This document shows positions 46,097 to 56,314 of a stretch of DNA of 64,000 nt, in pieces (within the stretch, counting starts at the first letter, position 1; the number at the start of each line of letters is the position of its first letter). The position numbers and the translations under genes were made by a program. Location of the stretch: assembly GCF_029953305.1 (NCBI RefSeq), contig NZ_JASBAN010000001.1, positions 1,008,501 through 1,072,500 of the forward strand, in the 5' to 3' direction. The notes under the pieces were generated by a model. The model was not told the DNA's origin and did no database searches. It worked only from the letters and a program-made list of their open reading frames with translations. The DNA is from Commensalibacter nepenthis. Lineage in GTDB: Bacteria > Pseudomonadota > Alphaproteobacteria > Acetobacterales > Acetobacteraceae.

Positions 46097-46980
46097 TATT
46101 TTTCACCTTCATGGGCATATTTTCTTAAAATTTGACGCATAGAGGATTGCAAATCTGGACGTTGCAAAGCAAAAGCGATTTGAGCTTCTAGGAAACCAGC
46201 TTTGCTGCCACAATCATAACGAGTTCCTTCATAACGCAACCCGTGAAACGGCATCTGACCAATTAGTTTTGTCATAGAATCGGTTAACTGCACTTCATTA
46301 CCTGCACCACGCTCCATTTTAGACAAATGAGTCATAATTTCTGGTGCTAAAATATAACGCCCAATCACAGATAAATTAGAAGGCGCATCTTCTGGTTCTG
46401 GTTTTTCAACGACACCAGATACTTTGACTAAGTGCCCATCATCGGAAGCCACATCAATAATACCATAACTTGAGGTTTTTTCTTTTGGCACTTCTGAAAC
46501 GGCGACAACGTTACCGCCATATTGATTGTATACTTCTACCATCTGAGATAAACAACCACGTTCACTAAGAATTAAGTCATCTGGCAATAACACAGCAAAT
46601 GGATCATCTCCTACGAAAGTACGTGCGCACCACACAGCATGCCCTAATCCCAAAGGATCCTGTTGGCGCAATGCGGTCAAAGAACCTGCTTGGATACTTG
46701 ATGGTTGTAACGCTTCCAAAGCGTCCTTTTTCCCTTTTTGACGTAATGTATCTTCTAATTCATATGCAATATCAAAATAATCGATCAAAGAATCTTTGCC
46801 ACGTGCGGTAATCAAACAAAATTGTTCAATGCCAGCGGCTCTTGCTTCGTCGATTGCGTATTGAATTAATGGACGATCCACAACAGGCAACATTTCTTTT
46901 GGCATAGATTTCGTCGCAGGCAAGAAACGCGTACCAAATCCAGCAACAGGCAATACAGCCTTACGTAGAGGTTTAATCAC
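46096..46980 (-). CDS. galU: UTP-glucose-1-phosphate uridylyltransferase
   Basis: Makes UDP-glucose from UTP and glucose 1-phosphate for envelope polysaccharides. In the 294-residue protein the nucleotide-binding GFGTRFLPATKSMPKEMLPV starts near residue 14, LPDDLIL near 130, and GVVEKPEPEDAPSNL near 190. First gene of the galU-pgm operon; the 288 bp upstream are AT-rich and contain no frame. Confidence 0.95.
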   Translation of the reverse strand: MIKPLRKAVLPVAGFGTRFLPATKSMPKEMLPVVDRPLIQYAIDEARAAGIEQFCLITARGKDSLIDYFDIAYELEDTLRQKGKKDALEALQPSSIQAGSLTALRQQDPLGLGHAVWCARTFVGDDPFAVLLPDDLILSERGCLSQMVEVYNQYGGNVVAVSEVPKEKTSSYGIIDVASDDGHLVKVSGVVEKPEPEDAPSNLSVIGRYILAPEIMTHLSKMERGAGNEVQLTDSMTKLIGQMPFHGLRYEGTRYDCGSKAGFLEAQIAFALQRPDLQSSMRQILRKYAHEGEK

Positions 46981-47268
46981 AAAATTTTACCTTAATTTAG
47001 TTTTCATTCATGTTTAGCTATACCAAAAACTGTTCATAGTTTAAAGTATTTTACTTTCTACTTATTTAATAAATAATATATCATAACCATATCTTATATC
47101 AAAAAAATAATAAAATACCTTAATCTCCACTGAAAATTAGCAGTTCTATCATGATTTTCACAGGACGATATTCATACATTATGAAACCAATATGCTGAAA
47201 ATATATCTTTAAAAACACCCTATTTCCTTATTTAAATAGATAGAAAATAGAGCGTTTGAATATAAGAG

Positions 47269-49539
47269 TTATAACGATTGTTTAATGGAAATCATTGCCA
47301 AATTAACAATTCCGCGTGCCGTTGTGCTTTCTGTTAAAATATGTAATGGCTTTGTTGCACCAAGCGTTATTGGACCAATTTGCAACGCATCACCAACAAC
47401 ACGACTCAAAGAAAGACCAATATTCGCAGAGTCTAGACAAGGCATAATTAATAAGTTGGCATTACCTGTCAAAGGAGAATCATCAATCAAACGATTACGC
47501 ACCGTTGGGCTGAGCGCTGCATCCCCTTGCATTTCACCATCAATTTCTAATTGAGGATTTTGACTTTTAATCATTTCCAACGCTTCACGCATTTTTTGAG
47601 CAGAACCAGATGTACCAGTTCCAAATGAAGAGTAAGACAATAATGCTGCACGTGGGGGAAGCCCAAATTTAGAAACAGCTTCAGCAGCTAACAAAGTCAG
47701 CTCTGCAATTTCTTCTGCAGATGGGCTTAGGTTTAAATAAGCATCCCCCATAAATAGTACGACATTGGATTGAATTAACGCAGAAATTGTATGGAATTTT
47801 TTCACATCAGGACGTCTTGGGATAATACCTTTTAAATATTTAAAATGTCGGTACCATTCACCATAGCCACCAATTAATGAGACATCAACATGTCCCTCTC
47901 TTAACAGCATCGCTGCCATTACAGATTTACGACGATAAAGCTGTTCATAAGCCAAAGATGAAGGAATCCCTTGCCGTTCAACTAGTTTTTTATAGGGTTC
48001 TTCCAAAGATTGTAATAACGGATCATTTCTGTTTGGTTCAAACACACCCACATGCTCATCAACCCGCAAACTTAACCCAAGACTATTAATCTTGGCTTGA
48101 ATACGTTCCTTATTCCCAATAACATAGGGCTTGGCAAGCTTATCATTTACTAATGTTTGTATTGCACGTAATACACGACCACTTTCCCCTTCAGAAAAAA
48201 CAATCTTTTTCAATTCTGGTTGTCTGCGCACCGCTTCAAAAACCGGCTGCATCACTTGGCTGCTACGGAACACAAATTCTTGCAAATGATCTGTATAGGC
48301 TTGGAAATCTTCAATCGGTTGTGTAGCAGCCCCACTATCCATCGCAGCTTTGGCTACTGCTGGGGCAATATGTAAAATCAATCTTGGATCAAAAGGTTTT
48401 GGTAAAATATATTCTGAACCAAAAGAAGGCGCATCCCCACCATAGGCAGCAATCACCGCTTCATTTGCCTCCAAAGTTGCTAATTTTGCCAAGGCGTATA
48501 CAGCAGCATGTTGCATTTCTTCATTAATTTGTTTGGCACCAACATCCAAAGCACCACGAAAAATAAATGGAAAACATAAAACATTATTCACTTGGTTCGG
48601 ATAATCTGAACGTCCTGTTGCAATAATTGCATCCGTTCTGACCTTTTTAACCTCATTGGGCGTAATTTCTGGCTCTGGATTAGCCAATGCCAAAATAATC
48701 GGCTTTGGCGCCATATGCTCCAAATATTCTGGTTTCAATACACCTGCTGCGGATAATCCAAGGAATATATCTGCCCCGTTAATCACCTCGTGTAATTTAC
48801 GAGCATTGGTTTCTTTGGCATAGCGTGCCATATTTTCTGGCATATTTGGATCGCGACCTTTCCAAACCACACCATCTATATCGGTTAAGGTCACATTCTC
48901 GACCTTGAGCCCCATACCAACCATCAAATCAACACAAGCCATTGCCGCAGCACCCGCACCAGAAGTCACCAGCTTTACGTCTTCTAGTTTCTTATTTTGA
49001 ATGCGCAAAGCATTGACCAATGCTGCGGTTACAACGATTGCGGTTCCATGTTGATCGTCATGAAATACAGGAATGCTCATTCTGGATTGAAGATTTTTTT
49101 CAATTTGGAAACATTCTGGTGCTTTAATATCTTCCAGATTAATCCCACCGAATGTAGGCTCTAATGCAGCAACGACATTACAAAAATGTTCGGGATCCGT
49201 TGCGTCGACCTCGATATCAAATACGTCGATTCCAGCGAATTTTTTAAATAAAACCGCTTTTCCTTCCATCACAGGCTTGCCTGCCAATGCACCAATATTG
49301 CCCAATCCCAATACGGCAGTACCATTGGAAATAACAGCAACCAGATTGCCTCTGGCGGTATATTTACTTGCTAATGAAGGATCTTTTTGAATTTCTAAAC
49401 ATGGAGCCGCCACACCAGGGGAATATGCTAAAGACAAATCACGTTGTGTTGCCATCCTTTTCGTTGGCGTGATCGTTAATTTCCCTGGTTTTGGGTATTG
49501 ATGATAATCAAGTGCTTCCTGTTTAAATTTTTGATCCAT
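47269..49539 (-). CDS. maeB: NADP-dependent malic enzyme with phosphotransacetylase-like domain
   Basis: Oxidative decarboxylation of malate to pyruvate and CO2. The N-terminal 430 residues are malic enzyme ([45 protein letters not shown]). The C-terminal 320 residues are a PTA-like domain ([25 protein letters not shown]) thought to be regulatory, typical of MaeB. The start at ATG 49539 is preferred over TTG 49554 because AGAGGAAG lies just upstream. It is transcribed away from tRNA-Leu. Confidence 0.95.
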   Translation of the reverse strand: MDQKFKQEALDYHQYPKPGKLTITPTKRMATQRDLSLAYSPGVAAPCLEIQKDPSLASKYTARGNLVAVISNGTAVLGLGNIGALAGKPVMEGKAVLFKKFAGIDVFDIEVDATDPEHFCNVVAALEPTFGGINLEDIKAPECFQIEKNLQSRMSIPVFHDDQHGTAIVVTAALVNALRIQNKKLEDVKLVTSGAGAAAMACVDLMVGMGLKVENVTLTDIDGVVWKGRDPNMPENMARYAKETNARKLHEVINGADIFLGLSAAGVLKPEYLEHMAPKPIILALANPEPEITPNEVKKVRTDAIIATGRSDYPNQVNNVLCFPFIFRGALDVGAKQINEEMQHAAVYALAKLATLEANEAVIAAYGGDAPSFGSEYILPKPFDPRLILHIAPAVAKAAMDSGAATQPIEDFQAYTDHLQEFVFRSSQVMQPVFEAVRRQPELKKIVFSEGESGRVLRAIQTLVNDKLAKPYVIGNKERIQAKINSLGLSLRVDEHVGVFEPNRNDPLLQSLEEPYKKLVERQGIPSSLAYEQLYRRKSVMAAMLLREGHVDVSLIGGYGEWYRHFKYLKGIIPRRPDVKKFHTISALIQSNVVLFMGDAYLNLSPSAEEIAELTLLAAEAVSKFGLPPRAALLSYSSFGTGTSGSAQKMREALEMIKSQNPQLEIDGEMQGDAALSPTVRNRLIDDSPLTGNANLLIMPCLDSANIGLSLSRVVGDALQIGPITLGATKPLHILTESTTARGIVNLAMISIKQSL

Positions 49540-49634
49540 GTCTTCCTCTGTCAATGGTTAATTTTAAAGCATTACTATATCTTAAAACAGATACAATAAA
49601 AAGAAAATCTCTCTTTTTTGACAATTGAAACATA

Positions 49635-49720
49635 TGGTGCGGTCGAGAAGACTCGAACTTCCACGGGGTTACCCCCACAAGCACCTCAAGCTTGCGCGTA
49701 TACCATTCCGCCACGACCGC
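49635..49720 (-). tRNA. tRNA-Leu (GAG)
   Basis: A cloverleaf on the minus strand: acceptor GCGGTCG pairs with CGACCGC, the anticodon stem CAAGC/GCTTG encloses loop TTGAGGT with anticodon GAG, a long variable arm with GTGGGGGTAACCCCG marks a class II tRNA, and the T loop is TTCGAGT. CCA is encoded. Length is 86 nt including CCA. Confidence 0.95.
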
Positions 49721-49793
49721 ACATGACAACCATTCTGTATGATGGTATCATCAAATATGTTAATCTCTATAACCGATCAAAAGATTTCATGCA

Positions 49794-50477
49794 ATGGCAT
49801 TTCATCCGATATTTATACAAAAAAGTAAAAAACCTATTTCATATCCCAGTGCGTTACAGCATATGGAACACTATGTACAAGAAATTTATAATGAAAAACA
49901 ACCAGAATGCCTATGGTTTCTTGAACATCCCCCTTTATATACAGCAGGAACCTCAGCCAAAGATCATGATTTAATCAATACCCAAAACTATTCCACTTTT
50001 TATACAAACCGAGGTGGTCAATGGACTTATCACGGTCCTGGACAACGTATTATTTATATCATGATGGATTTACGAAAAGATCATCATACTTTCCCCGCCA
50101 GAGACATTCATGCGTTTGTCAATGCAATTGAGGATTGGATTATTTTAACTTTGAAACAATTTAATATCCATGCCGAAAAGCGCAAAGATCGTATTGGACT
50201 ATGGGTTGTTGATCCCATTACCCAAAAAGAAGAAAAAATTGCAGCCTTGGGAATAAAATTAACTAAATGGATCAGCTGGCATGGAATTGCACTCAATATA
50301 TCCCCTAATCTCAACGATTATTCTGGTATTATCCCTTGCGGATTGGCTGAATATGGCGTTACCAGTATGGAAAAATTAGGGGGTCATTATTCTATGGATG
50401 AGGTGGATCAAGCTTTACTTGCACAATGGAGCCATATTTTCCCTCACCCTTTACAAGAAAAAGATTTATTTACTTAA
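49794..50477 (+). CDS. lipB: Octanoyl-[acyl-carrier-protein]:protein N-octanoyltransferase
   Basis: Transfers octanoate from ACP to lipoyl domains, the first step of lipoate formation. The 227-residue protein has RGGQWTYHGPGQ near residue 73, the catalytic Lys in AALGIKLTKW near 151 and the catalytic Cys in GIIPCGLAEYG near 183. The Shine-Dalgarno is poor. Its 3' end overlaps the convergent LolA-like gene by 8 bp. Confidence 0.94.
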   Translation: MAFHPIFIQKSKKPISYPSALQHMEHYVQEIYNEKQPECLWFLEHPPLYTAGTSAKDHDLINTQNYSTFYTNRGGQWTYHGPGQRIIYIMMDLRKDHHTFPARDIHAFVNAIEDWIILTLKQFNIHAEKRKDRIGLWVVDPITQKEEKIAALGIKLTKWISWHGIALNISPNLNDYSGIIPCGLAEYGVTSMEKLGGHYSMDEVDQALLAQWSHIFPHPLQEKDLFT

Positions 50478-51114
50478 TCGCTGCCTGCTCATCAGGATAA
50501 GCAAAATATGTTACAGGTACGTGGATACCCTCGTGCACGTTTTCAATATCCATAATGCTGCGCCGTTTTCTGACATCCACCGCTTGCATTTGCCGCAAAG
50601 TTAATTTGCCATCAGCCTCCGTGAATAATAATGTTAATAGCCCTTGTGATGGATTATCTGAACTGGCTAATGAGATTTGCAGCAGTCCATTTTTATGCTG
50701 GATATTGGTTACTAAAATAGGGCGAGACAAATGAACAGGTGTTTTTAACATTAATCCCAAAGGATTACGAGATAACCCAATATGCGTCACAGATTGATTG
50801 CTGAAATCTTTTGCCACCATACGCTTGTCTTTGGCCACCACAACCATCGGCGCAGGATAGTCATAATTTAATCGTAACTTGCCTGGTTCGTAAATAATAC
50901 GCCCTGTAGATTTACCACCATCAGGCCAAGTCTGAGTAAATTGCCCTGTAAACCCTTGAGAATTATTTAAATTAGCCTCTACTCGCGCAATTGCTGTTAG
51001 TTCACATGTTGGACGCAACTCTTGTCCACCATGACAGGCTGCCAATAAAATTGGCAACAAAAAAAATAGGCTTCTTCGCATCCACTTCATGTTTTTCCCT
51101 TTTTTATTATTCAA
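50470..51114 (-). CDS. LolA-like lipoprotein carrier family protein
   Basis: The 214-residue protein has a lipobox signal (PILLAAC, cysteine near residue 27) and then a LolA-type open-barrel pattern: QGFTGQFTQTWPDGGKSTG, a P-GKLRLNYDYP-type motif, a VVVAKDKRMVAKD strand and a long beta C-terminal half. Classical LolA is a soluble periplasmic carrier; an N-terminal lipid anchor makes this a variant, perhaps acting at the membrane. Convergent with lipB. Confidence 0.8.
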   Translation of the reverse strand: MNNKKGKNMKWMRRSLFFLLPILLAACHGGQELRPTCELTAIARVEANLNNSQGFTGQFTQTWPDGGKSTGRIIYEPGKLRLNYDYPAPMVVVAKDKRMVAKDFSNQSVTHIGLSRNPLGLMLKTPVHLSRPILVTNIQHKNGLLQISLASSDNPSQGLLTLLFTEADGKLTLRQMQAVDVRKRRSIMDIENVHEGIHVPVTYFAYPDEQAAIK

Positions 51115-51369
51115 TCAATATAGTCAAACATTATAATAGTGCCAGGAATAATAGCTATAATTCATCGAAAGCTAAACAATTTTGATTATCTTGAATATTT
51201 CTTTCGTTTCTAAGCGAAATAAAAATAAATTTTATCGAATAATATAAAAGGCTTACCATATTTCATTCATGATGAACATGGTATTATACATATTGTTTTT
51301 TAGAATTTAGATATAATATGATAATATTACTCTCCTTTGCTTTATTGAAATCTGATATTTCCTTATAAA

Positions 51370-51960
51370 ATGACTGCTCATAAAAAACGTTTCCGTGCTT
51401 TTGATCCTAATCCTGATTGTCCCGACAATAAATATTGTGACATGCCCAGTTGCGACCAACCCGCAGGATATAAAGCCCCCAAATCACGCCAACAGTTAAA
51501 TGATTATTACTGGTTTTGTTTAGACCATATCAGAGAATACAATAAGAAGTGGGATTATTGTAAAGGCATGACGCCTGCGCAAATTGAACAGCACCTCAGA
51601 AATTCGACCGTATGGGATAAGCCTTCTTGGAAATTAGGACAATTGGGTAAAACAGATTTGCTCAAAGAAAAATATTTCAAAGATTCCTTGGGGTTATTTA
51701 AAGACCACCCAAGATTCAAAAATAATAAAACCAACCCGACAGTACCTCAAGCCCCCAAAGAATTACAACATTCCTTACAAACCTTGGAATTAACGTGGCC
51801 TGTTTCCTTACAAGATTTAAGAAAACAATATACTATATTAGCACGCAAATTCCATCCTGATACCAATCACGGGGATATAGCCCTGACAGAGCAATTTAAA
51901 AATATTAATGCTGCTTATACAAAATTACGTACGCATTTAATGAATTCTGTTGAAATATAA
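51370..51960 (+). CDS. J-domain (DnaJ-like) protein upstream of cobS
   Basis: The 196-residue protein has a cysteine-containing N-terminal region (NKYCDMPSCDQPA and a nearby FCLDH, possible metal site) and a C-terminal J-domain with the HPD motif in KFHPDTNHGD near residue 160. It is expected to stimulate a DnaK-type ATPase. It sits 64 bp before cobS on the same strand, an association that recurs in Alphaproteobacteria and suggests help in folding or assembling the cobaltochelatase. Only the J-domain is certain. Confidence 0.85.
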   Translation: MTAHKKRFRAFDPNPDCPDNKYCDMPSCDQPAGYKAPKSRQQLNDYYWFCLDHIREYNKKWDYCKGMTPAQIEQHLRNSTVWDKPSWKLGQLGKTDLLKEKYFKDSLGLFKDHPRFKNNKTNPTVPQAPKELQHSLQTLELTWPVSLQDLRKQYTILARKFHPDTNHGDIALTEQFKNINAAYTKLRTHLMNSVEI

Positions 51961-52024
51961 TCTAACTTATACTTCATTATTTATATGAATGACTGAAAAA
52001 ACCACTCAAAAGGATCTTTAAAGA

Positions 52025-53041
52025 ATGACTGAAAAGCCTGCACAGCCAATACAAGACACCAACGCTGGACTTCCCCCCACTTCTATTCTTTCTGAACCCG
52101 ATGTTAACTATAACGTCAGAAAAACATTTAATATTGATCTAGATATGGAAGTTCCTGGTTTTTCAGTTAAAACATCCTTGGTACCCGATCTGGATGCCAG
52201 CTATTGCTTTGACAAAGAAATTACTCAAGCCATTTTGGCAGGTTTTCGTTATAATCGTCGTGTGATGGTGCAAGGATTTCACGGCACTGGAAAATCCTCT
52301 CATATCGAGCAAATCGCAGCCCGTTTGAACTGGCCTTGTGTTCGTATCAATCTGGACAGCCATATTTCTCGTATTGATTTGATTGGTAAAGACGCCATTG
52401 TTTTAAAAGACGGTAAACAAATCACCCAATTCCAAGAAGGGCTATTACCTTGGGCATTGGAAAACCCTTGTGCATTAATCTTTGATGAATATGATGCGGG
52501 TCGTCCTGATGTGATGTTTGTTATCCAGCGTGTGCTTGAAGCCGAAGGAAAATTGACTTTATTAGACCAAAACAGAGTCATTCGTCCCAACCCTTATTTT
52601 CGTTTATTTGCCACCGCCAACACAATTGGTCTAGGCGACACGACTGGTCTTTATCACGGCACCCAACAAATTAACCAAGGACAAATGGATCGTTGGAGCA
52701 TTGTTGCGACCTTAAATTACCTGCCCCACGAACAAGAGTCTAATATTATCATGTCTAAAATGGGAGTTACCAAAGACGATCACGAATCAACTCAAATGAT
52801 TAATTCAATGGTTGCACTCGCCAACCTAACACGAACAGGATTTGCAACAGGTGAACTCTCAACCGTCATGTCCCCAAGAACCGTCATTACTTGGGCAGAA
52901 AATTTTGAAATTTTCAAAGATTTATCTCTGGCTTTTCGTCTAACTTTCTTGAATAAATGTGATGAAGCAGAACGCCAAACGGTTGCTGAATATTATCAAC
53001 GTTGCTTTAATGTTAATCCCTTAATTACTGATTTAATTTAA
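52025..53041 (+). CDS. cobS: Cobaltochelatase subunit CobS (AAA+ ATPase)
   Basis: MoxR-type AAA+ ATPase of 338 residues that forms a ring with CobT and powers cobalt insertion by CobN. Walker [11 protein letters not shown] is near residue 84, Walker B LIFDEYD near 150, sensor region [18 protein letters not shown] near 197, and the arginine-finger region QMDRWSI follows. cobT starts 19 bp downstream after an AGGAGGA site. Confidence 0.96.
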   Translation: MTEKPAQPIQDTNAGLPPTSILSEPDVNYNVRKTFNIDLDMEVPGFSVKTSLVPDLDASYCFDKEITQAILAGFRYNRRVMVQGFHGTGKSSHIEQIAARLNWPCVRINLDSHISRIDLIGKDAIVLKDGKQITQFQEGLLPWALENPCALIFDEYDAGRPDVMFVIQRVLEAEGKLTLLDQNRVIRPNPYFRLFATANTIGLGDTTGLYHGTQQINQGQMDRWSIVATLNYLPHEQESNIIMSKMGVTKDDHESTQMINSMVALANLTRTGFATGELSTVMSPRTVITWAENFEIFKDLSLAFRLTFLNKCDEAERQTVAEYYQRCFNVNPLITDLI

Positions 53042-53060
53042 TTTATCAAAGGAGGAACTT

Positions 53061-54956
53061 ATGTCAGAAGAGTCCAAAACACCCAAATCTTCCCCTCAAC
53101 TTCCTCCTGAAAAAAACGAATATAATTCTGAACGGTTTAAACAAGCGACCATCGGGGTTATTCATGCACTCAGTGGTCGCCAAGATACGAATATCCATTT
53201 TTATTCTGGATCTTCTTTACGCAATCATTCTCCACAGAATACGATTAACCCAAGCTCTGTGCATTTACCGACACCTCCTGAAATTCATGATCCCATCATG
53301 ATGAACCAATTACGAGGTGCCGCAGACGCAATCGCACTGCGCTTGAAATATCATAATCAAAAAATACACAAAACAATGCAACCCACCATTACCGACGCCA
53401 AAGTTGCTTTTGATGCGTTAGAACAAGTCCGCGTTGAGGCTTTGGGAAGCCGGTATATGCAAGGTGTAGCTGCTAATTTACGTTCTGTTCAAGAATATAA
53501 CAGCCATGCTGAAGGACATGCACGCATGGACAAAGCAGAACAGCTTGCTCCTCAAACGGCTTTGGCTTTATTAGCCAGAGAAAAATTGACAGGTGAGCCT
53601 GTTCCAAAAGCCTCTCGACGCATTGTCCAACTATGGCGTAACCGCTTAACCAAAAGCGGTGAAGACGCTCTGGATCAAATGTTACAGCATATTAATAGTC
53701 AAAAAGAATATGCCGCTGCATCACAACAATTATTAACAGCCTATCAACTTCTGGAAGATTTAGAAGAAAAAGAACAAGATTCTTTTAATAATCAAGAAAA
53801 CGAAGATCCAGACTCTCCTGAAACATCAGACAATCCATCAGAGGAAAACACCCCAGAAAAACAAGAGCAAGAACAACCAGAAGAGCAATCCCCTCAAGTC
53901 ACCCAAGGAATGGATAGTAATGAATCTTCTGATGCTGATGAAGGTGAAGGTTTTGAAACACAAGACACACCTGCTGGTCCCAAAGAAGGTGAACTCCCTC
54001 CTTTAGGTGAAGTAGAAGATTCAAACTATCATATTTATACAAAGCAATTTGATGAAACGATCTCTGCCGATCAAGTTTGTAATGCCGAAGAGTTAGCCTA
54101 TTTACGACAACAACTCGATCAGCAACTTCAAACCATGCAGAATATTATTGCAAAACTTGCCAATCGCCTACAACGAAAACTTATGGCACAACAAAGAAGA
54201 CGATGGAATTTCGATCAAGAAGAAGGGTTATTAGATGCCAGCAAATTGCCACGTATTATTACGAACCCGATGTATTCACTCAGCTATAAATATGAACAAG
54301 AAACAGAGTTTAAAGATACAATTGTCACTTTGTTAATTGATAATTCTGGTTCTATGCGCGGCAAACCCATTACGATTGCAGCCATGTGTGGAGATATTTT
54401 AGCCAGAACCTTAGAACGCTGTGCAATCAAAGTTGAAGTTTTAGGCTTTACCACCCGAGCATGGAAAGGTGGGCGCAGTCGTGAGGACTGGCTGAAAAAT
54501 GGCAAACCTGCACAACCAGGGCGTTTAAACGATTTGCGCCATATTATTTATAAATCCGCGGATCAACCTTGGCGACATGCCCGTAAAAATTTGGGATTAA
54601 TGCTACAAGAAGGGCTACTCAAAGAAAATATTGATGGTGAAGCCTTACACTGGGCTTGGCAACGCCTGCGCGCTCGTCCAGAAAAGCGTAAAATCCTGAT
54701 GATTATTTCTGATGGGGCACCTGTCGATGATAGTACTTTGTCCAGTAATAATCCAGATTATTTAGAAATGCATTTACGCCGCATGATTGCTCGGATTGAA
54801 TCCCAACCTGACATCGAACTGACCGCTATTGGCATTGGACATGATGTAACGCGATATTACCAGAATGCCGTCACCATCACCAATGCTGAACAATTAGGGG
54901 GAACAATGATGCAAGAATTAGCAGCGTTGTTTGATTCTAAAAAACACTTAATATAA
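53061..54956 (+). CDS. cobT: Cobaltochelatase subunit CobT (VWA domain)
   Basis: The 631-residue partner of CobS. The N-terminal helical part is followed by a very acidic Glu/Ser/Pro linker (about 235-330), then a C-terminal von Willebrand A domain with the MIDAS motif DNSGSMRG near residue 427 and ISDGAPVDD near 553. A strong Shine-Dalgarno (AAGGAGG) precedes the ATG. A palindromic MITE begins 9 bp after the stop codon. Confidence 0.96.
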   Translation: MSEESKTPKSSPQLPPEKNEYNSERFKQATIGVIHALSGRQDTNIHFYSGSSLRNHSPQNTINPSSVHLPTPPEIHDPIMMNQLRGAADAIALRLKYHNQKIHKTMQPTITDAKVAFDALEQVRVEALGSRYMQGVAANLRSVQEYNSHAEGHARMDKAEQLAPQTALALLAREKLTGEPVPKASRRIVQLWRNRLTKSGEDALDQMLQHINSQKEYAAASQQLLTAYQLLEDLEEKEQDSFNNQENEDPDSPETSDNPSEENTPEKQEQEQPEEQSPQVTQGMDSNESSDADEGEGFETQDTPAGPKEGELPPLGEVEDSNYHIYTKQFDETISADQVCNAEELAYLRQQLDQQLQTMQNIIAKLANRLQRKLMAQQRRRWNFDQEEGLLDASKLPRIITNPMYSLSYKYEQETEFKDTIVTLLIDNSGSMRGKPITIAAMCGDILARTLERCAIKVEVLGFTTRAWKGGRSREDWLKNGKPAQPGRLNDLRHIIYKSADQPWRHARKNLGLMLQEGLLKENIDGEALHWAWQRLRARPEKRKILMIISDGAPVDDSTLSSNNPDYLEMHLRRMIARIESQPDIELTAIGIGHDVTRYYQNAVTITNAEQLGGTMMQELAALFDSKKHLI

Positions 54957-54965
54957 ATCAAAAGA

Positions 54966-55040
54966 TGTAGGAATGGATCGCGCTGTTTACAGTAATATTC
55001 CATATCACTATCACTGTAAACAACGCGATCAATTCCTACA
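54966..55040 (-). mobile_element. 75-bp palindromic MITE, second copy, inverted orientation
   Basis: Arms 54966-54993 and 55013-55040 form a 28-bp inverted repeat with two mismatches. The 19-nt centre, read on the minus strand, is the same as in the 69-bp copy plus a 6-nt duplication (GATAGT before GATATGG). It ends in TGTAGG/CCTACA, matching the left end of the IS more closely than the 69-bp copy does. It sits between convergent cobT and the DUF4432 gene. Confidence 0.83.
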
Positions 55041-55077
55041 TATAAATACATACACATCATATCCAATCGTTTCTTTG

Positions 55078-56286
55078 TTATTCTTTGGCAATCGGAGTAT
55101 GTACAAATGTTGTTTTTTGCGCTCCTTGAATATCGGCAACTGCTTTTTTTGCTTTATCAACAGCTTCTTTATTCATTAAAGCACTATATTTAATTTTAAA
55201 GTGAACGGTTTGTTCTGACTCAATTTGTCGAATGCGTCCTTGTTCGCGTTCGATACTAGTTGCATAAGCGTAATTGGTTCCTGGTTCAATTCCTGTTACA
55301 TAGCCTTGTTTTTCAGTATCTGTATTTTTCCATAACGTTAAATAGGGCAATTCTTGAATATTAAATTCAATCGTAACACCTTTACTGCCGTCCTTATTAT
55401 GGAGTGCAGCAAGGGTTGAACCATCATTTTTTGCAAAAGGAACGATATTGAAAACCATTTCATCGAAATCTTTGGTAGGTTCTAAGTAAGTCGCCCAATC
55501 TTGCAAACCCTTGTGTGCGTAATCATTAAAAGGGCTAATTTCTTTGATGGGAGCGACGAATTGTGCGTCTTTTTCCAATAAAGGTTTGCTGAAATTACTG
55601 TGATACATAATTTGATAGTCACGAGGATAATCTGAATGATTGGTTAAACGATCATGAATCGTAAAACTGTAAGTATCAGGAATATAGCAAATTTCTGCGA
55701 CGGTTTGTAAATCAGCTTTTTTAAAGGTGCTTTCTTTGATTAAGCCTCTGATTTTGATTTCATAAGGTGCAATTTCACTGATCTCAATTTCGACTTTAGA
55801 GGCTGGGGTATTGCCTGCTTTACCATGTAAAGTGCGCATTTCTCCGTTTTCAATCCCTGGATGACCAGCCCATTCAAAGCCACAGCGAACCATCATTTCG
55901 TTAAATCCTTCCAGCCATCCAGCACCATTGCGGCTCTCTAGGTTGATAAAAGTGGGGTTCACGACTTCTTTGACAGGGGAATCCCATCCAAAACGTATAT
56001 CTTGACCTGTTACGTTCATAATGCTCATCCCTCTGGTTGGACTGAGGGTAATGGTCAACCCATTGGGGCTGGTCAGTATAATAATTTTTGAGCCTTCTTG
56101 TTTGCCGCCATGGAGTATTTTTTGCTCGATTGAAAAAAAACTATCGATAATGCCTAGTTGTGTGCTGTCGATTTTCCAGTTGCCGACCTCAATATTATGT
56201 TCTGTGCTGGACAACGTAAATATTCGTGCATTGGCTTTGGTAGCGTATAATGCGGGGGAAACACTGGCAGCTAAAAATTTATTCAT
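55078..56286 (-). CDS. DUF4432 / aldose 1-epimerase-like protein
   Basis: The 402-residue protein of the galactose-mutarotase-like superfamily matches the DUF4432 pattern: LTITLSPTRGMSIMNV near residue 78, RNGAGWLEGFNEMMVRCGFE near 115, HGKAGNTPAS near 150 and IMYHSNFSKPLL near 225. The first 20 residues (MNKFLAASVSPALYATKANA) could be a weak signal peptide. Likely binds or epimerises a sugar. Its neighbours give no pathway. Confidence 0.78.
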   Translation of the reverse strand: MNKFLAASVSPALYATKANARIFTLSSTEHNIEVGNWKIDSTQLGIIDSFFSIEQKILHGGKQEGSKIIILTSPNGLTITLSPTRGMSIMNVTGQDIRFGWDSPVKEVVNPTFINLESRNGAGWLEGFNEMMVRCGFEWAGHPGIENGEMRTLHGKAGNTPASKVEIEISEIAPYEIKIRGLIKESTFKKADLQTVAEICYIPDTYSFTIHDRLTNHSDYPRDYQIMYHSNFSKPLLEKDAQFVAPIKEISPFNDYAHKGLQDWATYLEPTKDFDEMVFNIVPFAKNDGSTLAALHNKDGSKGVTIEFNIQELPYLTLWKNTDTEKQGYVTGIEPGTNYAYATSIEREQGRIRQIESEQTVHFKIKYSALMNKEAVDKAKKAVADIQGAQKTTFVHTPIAKE

Positions 56287-56314
56287 TATATATTCCTTTA
56301 TGTTTACATAACAT

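Noticed and set aside
51150..51310. Short coding-like pieces (KLNNFDYLEYFFRF and NIKGLPYFIHDEHGIIHIVF) upstream of the J-domain gene
   Set aside because: They may be another eroded gene, but the pieces are too short and separated by several stops to support a feature.
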